A DNA stretch of 64,000 nucleotides. It comes from Micromonospora sp. NBC_01796. GTDB lineage: Bacteria > Actinomycetota > Actinomycetes > Mycobacteriales > Micromonosporaceae. A model generated the notes under the pieces. It did no database searches. It worked only from the letters and a program-made list of their open reading frames with translations, and had not been told where the DNA came from. The stretch is from assembly GCF_035917455.1 (NCBI RefSeq), contig NZ_CP109078.1, forward strand, positions 8,230,001 through 8,294,000, written 5' to 3'. Shown in pieces: positions 43,667-51,745 of the stretch. Numbering within the stretch: the stretch's first letter is position 1; each line of letters starts with the position of its first letter. The position numbers and the translations under genes are program-made.

Positions 43667-45436
43667 TCACGAGCGCAGCTCGTTGAACTTGTCGCGGGCG
43701 ACCGTGGCCAGGGTCGACACCTTGTGCGGTTCGCCCCGCAGGAACGCCTCGGTGAACTCCTTCGCCTGCTCGTACCGGATCTTGCCGGGCATCGGCGGCT
43801 CGTCCGGGTTGACCCGGCAGTCGACCAGCGCCGGCCCCGGGTACGCCAGTGCCTCACGGATCGCCGACGACACCTGCCCCGGCTCGGTGACCTTGCAGCC
43901 GTAGCCGCCGCAGCTCGTCGCCCAGGCGGCGAAGTCCGCCTCCGGCTGCCGGTGGCGTACGGCGTACTCGGGGTAGCCGAGGATGATCTGCTCCCAGAGG
44001 ATCTGCCCGTACGCGTTGTTGTTGTTGACCACGACCTTGATCGGCAGCTCGTACCGGGCGGCGGTGAGGAACTCGGCCATCAGCATCGCGAAACCCCCGT
44101 CACCGACGTACGCGATCACCTGCCGCCCCGGGTGGGCGAACTGCATCCCGATCGCGTACGGCAGCCCCGGCGCCATCGAGGCCAGGTTGCCGGAGAGGTA
44201 GAACTCCCGGCCACCGCGGATCGTCCAGTGCCGGGCGGCCCAGGTGGCGATGGTGCCCGAGTCGCAGGTGAGGATCGCGTCGTCGGCGGCGAGATCGTCG
44301 ACGCACCCGATCAGGTACTGCGGTGCGACCGGGTGGCGGGCGCCGTCCTGCAACGCCTTCATCTCGTCCCGCCAGGTGTCGCGTTTGCCCTGGTACTTGC
44401 CGAGGAACGACCGGTCGTCGCGGCGGCCCAGCAGTGGCAGGAGTTGCTTGAGCGTGAGCCGGGCGTCCGCGCTGATCGCCACCTCCACCGGCAGCCGTAC
44501 CCCGATCTGGCTGGCGTCGTGGTCGATCTGGACCACCCGGGCCTGCCCCGGCGACGGCAGATAGCTGGCGTACGGGAACGAGGTGCCGACCATCAGCAGC
44601 GTGTCGCACTCCTCCATCAGCTCCTCGCTCGGCTTCGTGCCGAGCAGGCCGAGGCCACCGGTGGTGAGCGGGTGTTCGTCGGGCACGACCTGCTTGCCCG
44701 GCAGCGTCTTGACGATCGGGGCGCCGAGGGCGTCGGCAACGGCGATCACCTCCTCGCGGGCGTCCCGCGCACCGACCCCGACCAGCACCGCCACCTTCCG
44801 TCCCGCGTCCAGCACCTCGACCGCCCGCTCGAGCTCCTCGTGCGCGGCGGGCACCGGCGGGCGGGAGAGCACCGGGCTGCTCTTCGGCGGCGCTCCCGGA
44901 CTGACGTGCCGGTACGGGTCACTGGCGGTCTCCGCCACCTGGATGTCGTTCGGGAGGCTCAGGTGCACCACGGTCCGCTTGGCCAGGGCGTGCCGGATCG
45001 CGATGTCGACCACGCCCGGCACCTGCTGCGGGTTGGTCACCATCAGGTTGTAGGCGCCGGCGACGTCCTGGTAGAGCTGGGTCGTCTGCACCTCCTGCTG
45101 GTACTGCGTACCGAGGACCGAGGTTTCCTGCATGCCGGTGACGGCCAGCACCGGGATGTGGTCCATCTTCGCGTCGTAGAGCCCGTTGAGCAGGTGGATC
45201 GCGCCGGGACCGGAGGTGGCCGCGCACACCCCCAACCGGCCGGTCGCCTTGGCGTACCCGGTGGCCATGAACGCGGCCGCCTCCTCGTGCTGGACCAGCA
45301 CGAACCGCAGCCGGTCCCGTTGCCGGCGGAAGCCCTCCATCAGCCCGTTGATGCCGTCGCCCGGCAGCCCGAACACGGTGTCGACCCCCCAGTCGACCAG
45401 GCGCTTGGCCAGAGCCTCTCCGACGATCTCCTGCAT
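43667..45436 (-). CDS. poxB: Thiamine-diphosphate enzyme, pyruvate oxidase/PoxB-like
   Basis: 589 residues with three domains. N-terminal Pyr domain with the catalytic Glu in VQHEEAAAFMATGYAK, a central FAD/nucleotide domain (KVAVLVGVGARDAREE), and the C-terminal PP domain with the ThDP motif GDGGFAMLMAEFLTAARYE ending NNNN. The length and YDAKMDHIPVLAVTGMQ favour pyruvate:quinone oxidase over acetolactate synthase, but related decarboxylases cannot be excluded. ATG 45436 has GGGGGAG six bases upstream. It would convert pyruvate to acetate and CO2, feeding the glyoxylate enzymes encoded elsewhere in the window. Confidence 0.88.
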   Translation of the reverse strand: MQEIVGEALAKRLVDWGVDTVFGLPGDGINGLMEGFRRQRDRLRFVLVQHEEAAAFMATGYAKATGRLGVCAATSGPGAIHLLNGLYDAKMDHIPVLAVTGMQETSVLGTQYQQEVQTTQLYQDVAGAYNLMVTNPQQVPGVVDIAIRHALAKRTVVHLSLPNDIQVAETASDPYRHVSPGAPPKSSPVLSRPPVPAAHEELERAVEVLDAGRKVAVLVGVGARDAREEVIAVADALGAPIVKTLPGKQVVPDEHPLTTGGLGLLGTKPSEELMEECDTLLMVGTSFPYASYLPSPGQARVVQIDHDASQIGVRLPVEVAISADARLTLKQLLPLLGRRDDRSFLGKYQGKRDTWRDEMKALQDGARHPVAPQYLIGCVDDLAADDAILTCDSGTIATWAARHWTIRGGREFYLSGNLASMAPGLPYAIGMQFAHPGRQVIAYVGDGGFAMLMAEFLTAARYELPIKVVVNNNNAYGQILWEQIILGYPEYAVRHRQPEADFAAWATSCGGYGCKVTEPGQVSSAIREALAYPGPALVDCRVNPDEPPMPGKIRYEQAKEFTEAFLRGEPHKVSTLATVARDKFNELRS

Positions 45437-45539
45437 CAGTGCTCCCCCGTGTCTGGGATGGCGCCCTCGGCGGGCGGCCGGCGCGGTTGGCGGGGCGGCG
45501 CGACGGCGCTGACCCGTCACGCGCCACCGCCAGGCTTAC

Positions 45540-45719
45540 TCAGCGCCGGGACCGGCGACCGATCAGGTAGCCGACGACGAGGGCTGCCACGACCACGACC
45601 AGCGCGGGGCCGCTCACGGCGCCCCTGAGCCGGTGGATCCCCTGTGCAGGGTCCATGATCGCTCCGGCGGTGTCACCGATCGCACCCGTGGCCGCGTCGG
45701 CGATGCGCCCGTGCGTCAT
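45540..45719 (-). CDS. Small single-helix membrane protein
   Basis: 59 residues: an amphipathic start (RIADAATGAIGDTAGAIMDP) and one C-terminal membrane helix (GPALVVVVAALVVGYLIG) ending RRSRR. GGGAGGAG lies nine bases before ATG 45719. It is too small for a family call. It lies 103 bases before the PoxB-like gene on the same strand. Confidence 0.6.
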   Translation of the reverse strand: MTHGRIADAATGAIGDTAGAIMDPAQGIHRLRGAVSGPALVVVVAALVVGYLIGRRSRR

Positions 45720-45816
45720 CTGGCTGTTCTCCTCCCGGGAGCGGATCAGCGCCGGGCAGTCACCCAGCCAAGCCGACGATAACCGACCATAAGTGGAATA
45801 TTGGACATACAGCTTG

Positions 45817-47238
45817 TCATCTATCGACCCGGTCCGTGCGGCCGGTCGGGCCCGGCCCGGTGGGTCTCCCGCTCCCGGAGACAGTCGACGACCGAACCGC
45901 CCGACGGCGGACCGCCCGGTGGACCAGCAGGCCAATGACCACGACGAACGCCACGACCAGCGTCAGCCACCACCTCGGCCAGGGACCCCGGTCCACCTCA
46001 CCGACCTCGGTGATCCGCAAGTCCGGCACCAGTCCGCCCGCGAGTTGCAGCCCGCTGACCCTCGCGATCCGGCCCACCCCCTGCGACAGCCGGGCGACCG
46101 TACGGGTGGTGACCCCGTCCACCGACCGCTGCACGATCTCGTAGTCCGAGCCCTCCACCCCGACCAGGACGGTGGTGTCCGACGTCCAGCCGAGCAGTTC
46201 GGAGGGGTGCTCCGGGCGGCTCAGCGGGGCGGGTACCGGGCCGCCCGACCCGGTCGTGTCGACGAAGGCGAGGCCACCCCGTACCGCCCCGAGGTACTGC
46301 ACCGCCAGGAGCCGACCGTCGGGTGACCACGCGGACGGGCTGTCGAGGTAGTAGCCCTCGGGCAGGGTGAGGCTGCGGCGTACGGCTCCGGAGAAGTCGA
46401 CCAGGTCGACCCGGCCGGTCCCCACCGGTACGGCCAGCATCGTGCCGTCGGGTGAGACCGCCGCCTGCAGCATGACGTCGGTGAGCTGCTCCGTGCCCAC
46501 CGGTTGGACCCGCCCGTCCCGCAGGTCGAGCACGGCGAGCCGTCCGGTGACCGGCGACCCGTCAAGGGGACCGTCGAGCATCGCGATGGCCAGCCGGGTT
46601 CCGTCCGGGGCCCAGGCGAGCAGTCGTACGGCGGCGGACCGGCCGAGCGGGATCGCCCGCGCCACCCCGGACCGGAGATCGACCAGCTCCAGGTGGTCGG
46701 CGAGCCGGTCGGCGCTGGCGACCGCGACCTCGGAGCCGTCCGGCGCGAGCAGGGCGCCGGCCGCGCTCCACTCGCCGTCGTCGCCCACGGCACCGCGCTT
46801 CTCGGCCAGGTCGAGCCGGCGGTACGTGTGCCCGTCGGCGCCGAGCACCACGACCTGGGTGGTGCCCCGCCGGGTACCCAGGGAGCCCTGGTGGTAGAGG
46901 GCGACCGCCGGCCCGGGCGGCGCCGTCGACACCGGCGCGGTCAGCAACGACATGCCGGCGAACCGGGTCGGCAGCGTCGGCACGTCGACCGGACCGGCCG
47001 GCGCGGCCCCGCGACCGCGTACGCCGAGACCGGGCAGGAGTGCGATCGTCGCCATCACGGCGAGCACCGCGACCGCGGCGAGCACCGGCCACTGCCAGAC
47101 GGCGAACCGGGGCGTACGGGGCGGCAGCGCGGCGCGGGCACGGAGCTGGTCGGGATCGGGTGGGCTGACCGTGAGCGCGTCGGCGACCCGCCGCAGCCCG
47201 TACGCGATCCGGCCGTCGCGATCGTGATCAGTTGTCAT
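45817..47238 (-). CDS. Membrane-anchored beta-propeller protein, probable sigma-factor partner
   Basis: 473 residues. A cytoplasmic start (about 1-45), one membrane helix (WPVLAAVAVLAVMATIALL), an extracytoplasmic WD40/TolB-like propeller (about 100-410; LLAPDGSEVAVAS, LLAWAPDGTRLAIAM, SAWSPDGRLLAVQYL) and a second helix near the C-terminus followed by a basic tail. It overlaps the sigma-factor gene by 11 bases. In Micromonosporaceae, SigE-type sigma genes are regularly followed by such proteins, which may hold the sigma factor at the membrane; this role is inference, and no zinc anti-sigma motif (HxxxCxxC) is present. Confidence 0.82.
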   Translation of the reverse strand: MTTDHDRDGRIAYGLRRVADALTVSPPDPDQLRARAALPPRTPRFAVWQWPVLAAVAVLAVMATIALLPGLGVRGRGAAPAGPVDVPTLPTRFAGMSLLTAPVSTAPPGPAVALYHQGSLGTRRGTTQVVVLGADGHTYRRLDLAEKRGAVGDDGEWSAAGALLAPDGSEVAVASADRLADHLELVDLRSGVARAIPLGRSAAVRLLAWAPDGTRLAIAMLDGPLDGSPVTGRLAVLDLRDGRVQPVGTEQLTDVMLQAAVSPDGTMLAVPVGTGRVDLVDFSGAVRRSLTLPEGYYLDSPSAWSPDGRLLAVQYLGAVRGGLAFVDTTGSGGPVPAPLSRPEHPSELLGWTSDTTVLVGVEGSDYEIVQRSVDGVTTRTVARLSQGVGRIARVSGLQLAGGLVPDLRITEVGEVDRGPWPRWWLTLVVAFVVVIGLLVHRAVRRRAVRSSTVSGSGRPTGPGPTGRTDRVDR

Positions 47239-47752
47239 CGAGGTGCTCCTGGAGAGCGGCGAGCGAGCGGTGGAGCAGGGACTTCACGGTTCCCGGCCGG
47301 CACCCCAGGGTCACGGCGATCTCGTCGACCGGGAGGTCCAGGTAGTAGCGGAGGAAGACCACCGACCGCTGCCGGGGGCTGAGCCGGGCCAGCGCCGCGC
47401 GTACGGCGGTGGTGGTGCCGTCCGGTGGGAGCAGCGGTGGCGGTCCACCGGATGACATGGCACCGTGCCGGCGCTCCAGGATCAGCCGACGCAGCCAGGA
47501 CGTGCACCGGGACACGACCGCCCGGCGCAGGTACGGCACCGGGTCCCGGACGGTGTCGAACCGCCGCAGCCACTCGATGAAGACCTCCTGCACCACGTCC
47601 TCCGCAGTCTGCTGGCTGCCGGTGGTGACGTAGGCCAGCCGTACGAGGAGGACGTAGTGGGAGGCGTACACCTCGTCGAAGGTCGCCGCCGCGCCCACGG
47701 ACGTCTGTACCAGCACATCCCTAGGGCGCACAGGGGACGTGTTTCGTTGCAT
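47228..47752 (-). CDS. SigE-family ECF RNA polymerase sigma factor
   Basis: 174 residues. Region 2: YASHYVLLVRLAYVTTGS, AEDVVQEVFIEWLRRF, YLRRAVVSRCTSWLRR. Region 4: LARLSPRQRSVVFLRYYLDL, VDEIAVTLGCRPGTVKSLLHR. The SigE-type group of Micromonosporaceae and Streptomyces has this short form. It is overlapped at its 3' end by the propeller membrane protein gene, which gives a two-gene signalling unit. Its target promoters are not evident from the window. Confidence 0.93.
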   Translation of the reverse strand: MQRNTSPVRPRDVLVQTSVGAAATFDEVYASHYVLLVRLAYVTTGSQQTAEDVVQEVFIEWLRRFDTVRDPVPYLRRAVVSRCTSWLRRLILERRHGAMSSGGPPPLLPPDGTTTAVRAALARLSPRQRSVVFLRYYLDLPVDEIAVTLGCRPGTVKSLLHRSLAALQEHLDDN

Positions 47753-47799
47753 CCATGACGCCCCCGGTTCCGTCCCGTGCCCGTCGGAATCGCGTTCGG

Positions 47800-49224
47800 T
47801 CAGCGTAGCCAGTCGAGCAGCCGCTCACCCTGCTGCCAGACGGTCAGCGCGGAGAAGACCCCGAACAGCAGCACCGCCCAGATCAGCGCGACCACCCGGT
47901 AGGACCGGGGCCGGATCTGCGGCGGCAGGACCCGCCGGTTGAGCACCAGCAGCAGGATCGAGTAGATGAACATCATCAGCCCACCCACGCAGGCGGAGAT
48001 CACCAGCAACACCAGCGGCTGGTCGAAGCCGGCGAGCAGGATCGCGCACCCCAACCCGACCAGACCCCAGACCAGCACGAAGTAGATCGTGCTCTCGGAC
48101 CGGCGCGGCAGGTACGACGTCTTGATCACGTCGGCGGCGAGGCGGCTGGTGTAGTCGACGATGCCCATCGCCGCGGCGAACAGCGAGATCGCGCCGATCG
48201 CCCAGAACAGGGTGCCGAACCACGGCCCGACCAGCTCGGCGAGCCGGTCGCCCTCCACCTCCAGGAAGGAGACGCTGTTGGCGAGACCGGGTACGCCGTG
48301 CACGGTCGAGAACGCGAGCATCGACATCAGCACGATGGTGACGAACGAGATCAGTACGAACGTGACGAGCTGCTCCCGGTTCGCCAGCCGCCACCAGCGC
48401 CGCCACCGGCCCAGGTTCTCCTCGGTCGGCTCGAACACGAACCCGGCCGTGTCCGGCGCCGCCTCCGGCCGCCCGGTGACCGGGCTGACCAGCCGGGGAA
48501 CGTACCGGCCCATGCCGAATCCCTTGTCCCTGATCCAGTTCGACTGCACCAGGTTCTGCCCGCCGCCGGCACCGGCGAAGACCAGCGCGGAGAGGATCAG
48601 CGCGAAGCCCAGCTCGGTCGGGAACTCCGGCGCGGTGACCGTACGCGGCAGTTCGCTCCATGCGTCCGCGCCGACCGCGAACAGCAGGGCCACCACCAGG
48701 AAGACCACGACCAGGCCGACCTTGACGAACTCCACCCGCTCCAGGGCCGTGTAGATGACCGGCGCCAGGGTGAGCGTCATCCCGATGATCACCAACATGC
48801 CGATCGCGATCCAGGTGGCGTCCCCACCGAACAGGTACGTCACCATCGTCGCCGAACTCGACGCCCATCCCGGCCAGAGGTTCGCGAAGTACACCATCAC
48901 CGCGAAGACCAGCCCCCAGTGACGCCAGAACCGCGAGAACCCGGTCAACGCCGTCTCACCGGTGGCAAGCGTGTACCGCTCGATCTCCATGTTCAGAAAC
49001 CACTGGGTCACGATCCCGATTGCGGCGGCCCACAGGAAAACCAGCCCCACCTGCGACGCGATGTACGGAAACAGGATGAACTCGCCCGAGGCCAACCCCA
49101 CCCCGGCCGCGATCACCCCCGGCCCGATCACCGGCCACGCCGACCGAGGCGGCTCCGGCAGATCCCGCACACTCACCCCCGGCAGATGCCGGGTAGGAAA
49201 CCGATCAGCAGCAGTCCGGGTCAT
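47800..49224 (-). CDS. Nramp-related membrane transporter lacking the canonical metal motifs
   Basis: 474 residues, about eleven membrane helices, Nramp/LeuT-like fold. Helix 1 reads GPGVIAAGVGLASGEFILFP, where canonical Nramp proteins have D-P-G-N; helix 6 reads FAGAGGGQNLVQSNWIRDKG in place of M-P-H. Both usual metal ligands are therefore absent. A cytoplasmic loop (about 235-270, ending EPTEENLGRWRRWWRL) is longer than usual. ATG 49224 has GGAGG six bases upstream. Substrate unknown; Mg or another solute is possible by comparison with Nramp-related proteins of altered specificity. Confidence 0.85.
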   Translation of the reverse strand: MTRTAADRFPTRHLPGVSVRDLPEPPRSAWPVIGPGVIAAGVGLASGEFILFPYIASQVGLVFLWAAAIGIVTQWFLNMEIERYTLATGETALTGFSRFWRHWGLVFAVMVYFANLWPGWASSSATMVTYLFGGDATWIAIGMLVIIGMTLTLAPVIYTALERVEFVKVGLVVVFLVVALLFAVGADAWSELPRTVTAPEFPTELGFALILSALVFAGAGGGQNLVQSNWIRDKGFGMGRYVPRLVSPVTGRPEAAPDTAGFVFEPTEENLGRWRRWWRLANREQLVTFVLISFVTIVLMSMLAFSTVHGVPGLANSVSFLEVEGDRLAELVGPWFGTLFWAIGAISLFAAAMGIVDYTSRLAADVIKTSYLPRRSESTIYFVLVWGLVGLGCAILLAGFDQPLVLLVISACVGGLMMFIYSILLLVLNRRVLPPQIRPRSYRVVALIWAVLLFGVFSALTVWQQGERLLDWLR

Positions 49225-49294
49225 CGTCGACCTCCAGGAACGGGACCCCACCCATACCCAGAGCAGAACGAAGCAAAACCACCACTGTGGACAG

Positions 49295-49365
49295 GGTCGG
49301 GCCGACCGTGCCCGGCGAGCGGATCAAGCTTGACGGCGCTCGCCGGGCACGGTCGGCCCGACCCA
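49295..49365. terminator. Perfect 27-bp inverted repeat (strong terminator)
   Basis: Arms 49295-49321 (GGGTCGGGCCGACC...GGCGAGC) and 49339-49365 pair in all 27 positions; the 17-base loop contains the palindrome TCAAGCTTGA. It lies 29 bases after the stop of the GH43-like gene, so it is a terminator for it. At 27 bp it is much longer than normal stems. Confidence 0.8.
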
Positions 49366-49397
49366 CCCCGTCAATCAGGCCCGACCCACCCCGTCAC
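49356..49397. repeat. Direct repeat across the stop codon of the GH43-like gene
   Basis: Two copies of a 19-base sequence (GGCCCGACCCACCCCGTCA on the plus strand, 49356-49374 and 49379-49397) are separated by four bases. One copy ends in the stop codon and the other in the terminator arm. Confidence 0.85.
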
Positions 49398-50428
49398 ACA
49401 GCCCGAGCCACGCAGATCCGAGCATCCAACCGAGGCCCAGCCTCGTACACCATGTAGGACACCCCGCCGTCCGTACCGAAGCTCGGCGACGCCACCCGAC
49501 CGTTGTCCGAAGCGATCGGCGTGTGGAACACCCCCAGATGCACCTCACGATCGAAGTTCAGACCAACCTCGGTGAGGTGCATCCGCCCGTCACCCCCGTG
49601 GTAGACCACGTACGCGGTGCCGTTGCGGGTGAGCAGGTGTGGTGCGGCGATGTCGGCCAGCCCGTCGCCGGACGGTGAGATCAACGGGTTCGGGGCGAAC
49701 TGCCACTGGTCCCACCCGTTCGGCGACCATCCCCAGAAGATCTTCCGAGTCCCCGGCCGTACGGTGTGCGCGCCCATGAACAGCATCACGTACTTGTTGT
49801 TGCGGCCGGCGATCCGGTGCTCGAACACCCGGGCGTAGGAGGTCTCGGTGGTGTTCGGGACGAGGTTGGTGCTCAGGATCGGCGTCTCGTTGGTGAAGGT
49901 GATCCCGTCGGTGGACCGGGCGACCCGGGTGGTGGTGTTCTCGCCGTGGAAGTAGAGGAAGAACTCCCTGCTGGAGGCGTTCCAGACGACGTGCGGTGAG
50001 GAGACGTGGCTGACCGTCGTGGTCGGCAGCACCCGGTCGACGATCGGGTTGCCGGGGTGCTCGGTGTAGGGGCCTTCGAGCCGGTCGGCGTAGGCGAGGC
50101 AGATCCCGCCGGGTGCGTCGTGCGGGGCGTAGTAGAGGTAGTAGCGGCCACGGGCCCCGGAGATCTTGTCGTAGACCCCGCGTACGCAGGGGAAGATCGT
50201 CTCCCCGGTCGGGTTGTAGACCAGCGGGCGGTCGAACGCGTCGCGGACGTACCGGTAGCTCGGGAAGCCGGCCGGGCCGGCGAGCGCCGGACCGCCCGCG
50301 ACCAGGGCGCCGAGGCCGGCGCCGGTCGCGGTCGCGGTGCCGAGCAGCGCGGCGCCGCGCAACAGCCCGCGCCGGCTCAGGCCGCCGTCGGGCCGCTGCG
50401 GGGTCGGATTCGGGTACGGGTGAACCAT
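49394..50428 (-). CDS. Tat-exported GH43-like five-bladed propeller protein
   Basis: 344 residues. A Tat signal (SRRGLLRGAALLG) with a long hydrophobic run and cleavage near GPALAGP is followed by a propeller with repeating D/N-rich blades (YYLYYAPHD, EFFLYFHGEN, KYVMLFMGAHT, AYVVYHGGDG, VSYMVYEAGP). This resembles GH43/GH32/GH117-like families, but I could not locate a full catalytic acid triad with certainty. It is divergent from the LacI-controlled sugar importer operon and has a LacI-type operator upstream, so it likely processes the glycan whose products are imported. Confidence 0.8.
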   Translation of the reverse strand: MVHPYPNPTPQRPDGGLSRRGLLRGAALLGTATATGAGLGALVAGGPALAGPAGFPSYRYVRDAFDRPLVYNPTGETIFPCVRGVYDKISGARGRYYLYYAPHDAPGGICLAYADRLEGPYTEHPGNPIVDRVLPTTTVSHVSSPHVVWNASSREFFLYFHGENTTTRVARSTDGITFTNETPILSTNLVPNTTETSYARVFEHRIAGRNNKYVMLFMGAHTVRPGTRKIFWGWSPNGWDQWQFAPNPLISPSGDGLADIAAPHLLTRNGTAYVVYHGGDGRMHLTEVGLNFDREVHLGVFHTPIASDNGRVASPSFGTDGGVSYMVYEAGPRLDARICVARAV

Positions 50429-50565
50429 GGGTGTCTCCGATCGTGAGGGGACGCTCGTCGATCGTGCAGTGGCCGCTTGACGTCACCTTGGGTAAGCAGG
50501 CCGTCCGCCCGGGACAGTGGGTTGTGGTCGATGAGTCTGCGCCGGGGCGGTACGGCCGTCAAGGC

Positions 50566-50581
50566 GCTAATACGAATTATC
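50566..50581. promoter_or_regulatory. LacI-type operator O1
   Basis: GCTAATACGAATTATC, one of two similar dyads (GCTAAT-N4-ATTAGC type) in the divergent region between the GH43-like gene and lacI. It lies about 140 bases before the GH43-like start. Confidence 0.75.
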
Positions 50582-50662
50582 ACCGCGAGTTTGTCGCGAA
50601 CGAATCCTGCGCGAGGTCTTGACGTGAGCGGTTGGTCGGCCGCAAGATTTCACCTCGACGTA

Positions 50663-50678
50663 GCTAATGCGTATTAGC
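50663..50678. promoter_or_regulatory. LacI-type operator O2
   Basis: GCTAATGCGTATTAGC, nearly perfect dyad, 24 bases before the LacI start codon and 97 bases from O1. The central CG step is typical of LacI/GalR operators. Confidence 0.8.
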
Positions 50679-50701
50679 CCAGAAACGAATGGACACGCAC
50701 A

Positions 50702-51745
50702 GTGACCGGACCCCGTAGGCGAGTCACCCAGCAGGACATCGCCCGGATGACCGGCGTCAGCCAGGCGACCGTCTCGCTGGTGCTGAACGGCCGCGACGAC
50801 GGCACCGTACGGATCGCGCCGGAAACCCGCGAACGGGTGCTGCACGCCATCCGCACCACCGGCTACGTCGCCGACCCGGTCGCCCGGCGCCTCGCCGCCC
50901 GGCACAACCGCATCCTCGGCGTCTTCACCTACGAACCGGTCTTCCCCGCCGGCACCGGCGACTTCTACCACCCGTTCCTGGTCGGCATCGAGGAGTGCGC
51001 CGAGCGGCTCGGCTGCGACCTGCTCCTGCTCACCAGCGCCCCGGTCGCCGACGGCCACCGGCGGATCTTCCACGACGACAACCGGCTGCGCCTCGCCGAC
51101 GGTTGCGTCCTGCTCGGCCGCTCGCTCGACCGGAACGAGCTGGCCCGGCTGGTCGCCGAGGGGCAACCCTTCGTCTCGGTCGGCCGCCGCGACGACGCCG
51201 GCGGTCCGGTGCCGTACGTCGGCGCCGACTATCCCGAGGCTACCTCGGCGGTCGTACGCCGCGCCCTCGACGCCGGCCACACCGCGCTGGCCTACCTCGG
51301 GCAGGGCGCGGGCCCCGAGTCGCACGCGGACCGGATGACCGGCTTCCGGGCCGCGCTCGACGCCGCCGGCCTACCCCTGACGCACGAGCCGACCGCGGAC
51401 CGCTCCCCCGCCGAGTTGCTCGACACCCTGCTCGCCACCGGGATCACCGCCGCCGTCGTCGAGGAGTACGCCGACGGCGTCGCGATCGCGCAGGTGGCCC
51501 GCGAACGCGGACTGGACGTGCCGCGCGACCTGTCGATCCTGGCGCTCGGCGACCCGACCCGACCCGCGGCCGCCACCGACCTCGACTTCACCGGCTTCCG
51601 GATCCCCCGCCGCGAGATGGGCTGGCAGGCCGTCGAGGTGCTGACCGGGCTGATCGAGGGCGGCCCGGAGGGCGCGCCGCAACTGCTGGTGCCCTGCCAG
51701 CCGGTCGACGGCGCCACCCTGGCGTCCCCGGCGGCACCGAAATGA
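50702..51745 (+). CDS. LacI-family transcriptional regulator
   Basis: 347 residues. The N-terminal helix-turn-helix and hinge are VTQQDIARMTGVSQATVSLV, LNGRDDGTVRIAPETRERV and VADPVARRLAARHNR; a sugar-binding periplasmic-type domain follows (about 65-347). The hinge lacks the common second-residue proline pattern seen in LacI but fits the family. GTG 50702 starts close to the operator. The stop overlaps the FAD oxidoreductase start, so it is in one operon with the importer and probably autoregulated. Confidence 0.94.
   Translation: MTGPRRRVTQQDIARMTGVSQATVSLVLNGRDDGTVRIAPETRERVLHAIRTTGYVADPVARRLAARHNRILGVFTYEPVFPAGTGDFYHPFLVGIEECAERLGCDLLLLTSAPVADGHRRIFHDDNRLRLADGCVLLGRSLDRNELARLVAEGQPFVSVGRRDDAGGPVPYVGADYPEATSAVVRRALDAGHTALAYLGQGAGPESHADRMTGFRAALDAAGLPLTHEPTADRSPAELLDTLLATGITAAVVEEYADGVAIAQVARERGLDVPRDLSILALGDPTRPAAATDLDFTGFRIPRREMGWQAVEVLTGLIEGGPEGAPQLLVPCQPVDGATLASPAAPK

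Noticed and set aside
45817-47238. Zinc-binding anti-sigma factor
   Set aside because: No HxxxCxxC motif; the protein is a propeller with membrane helices.
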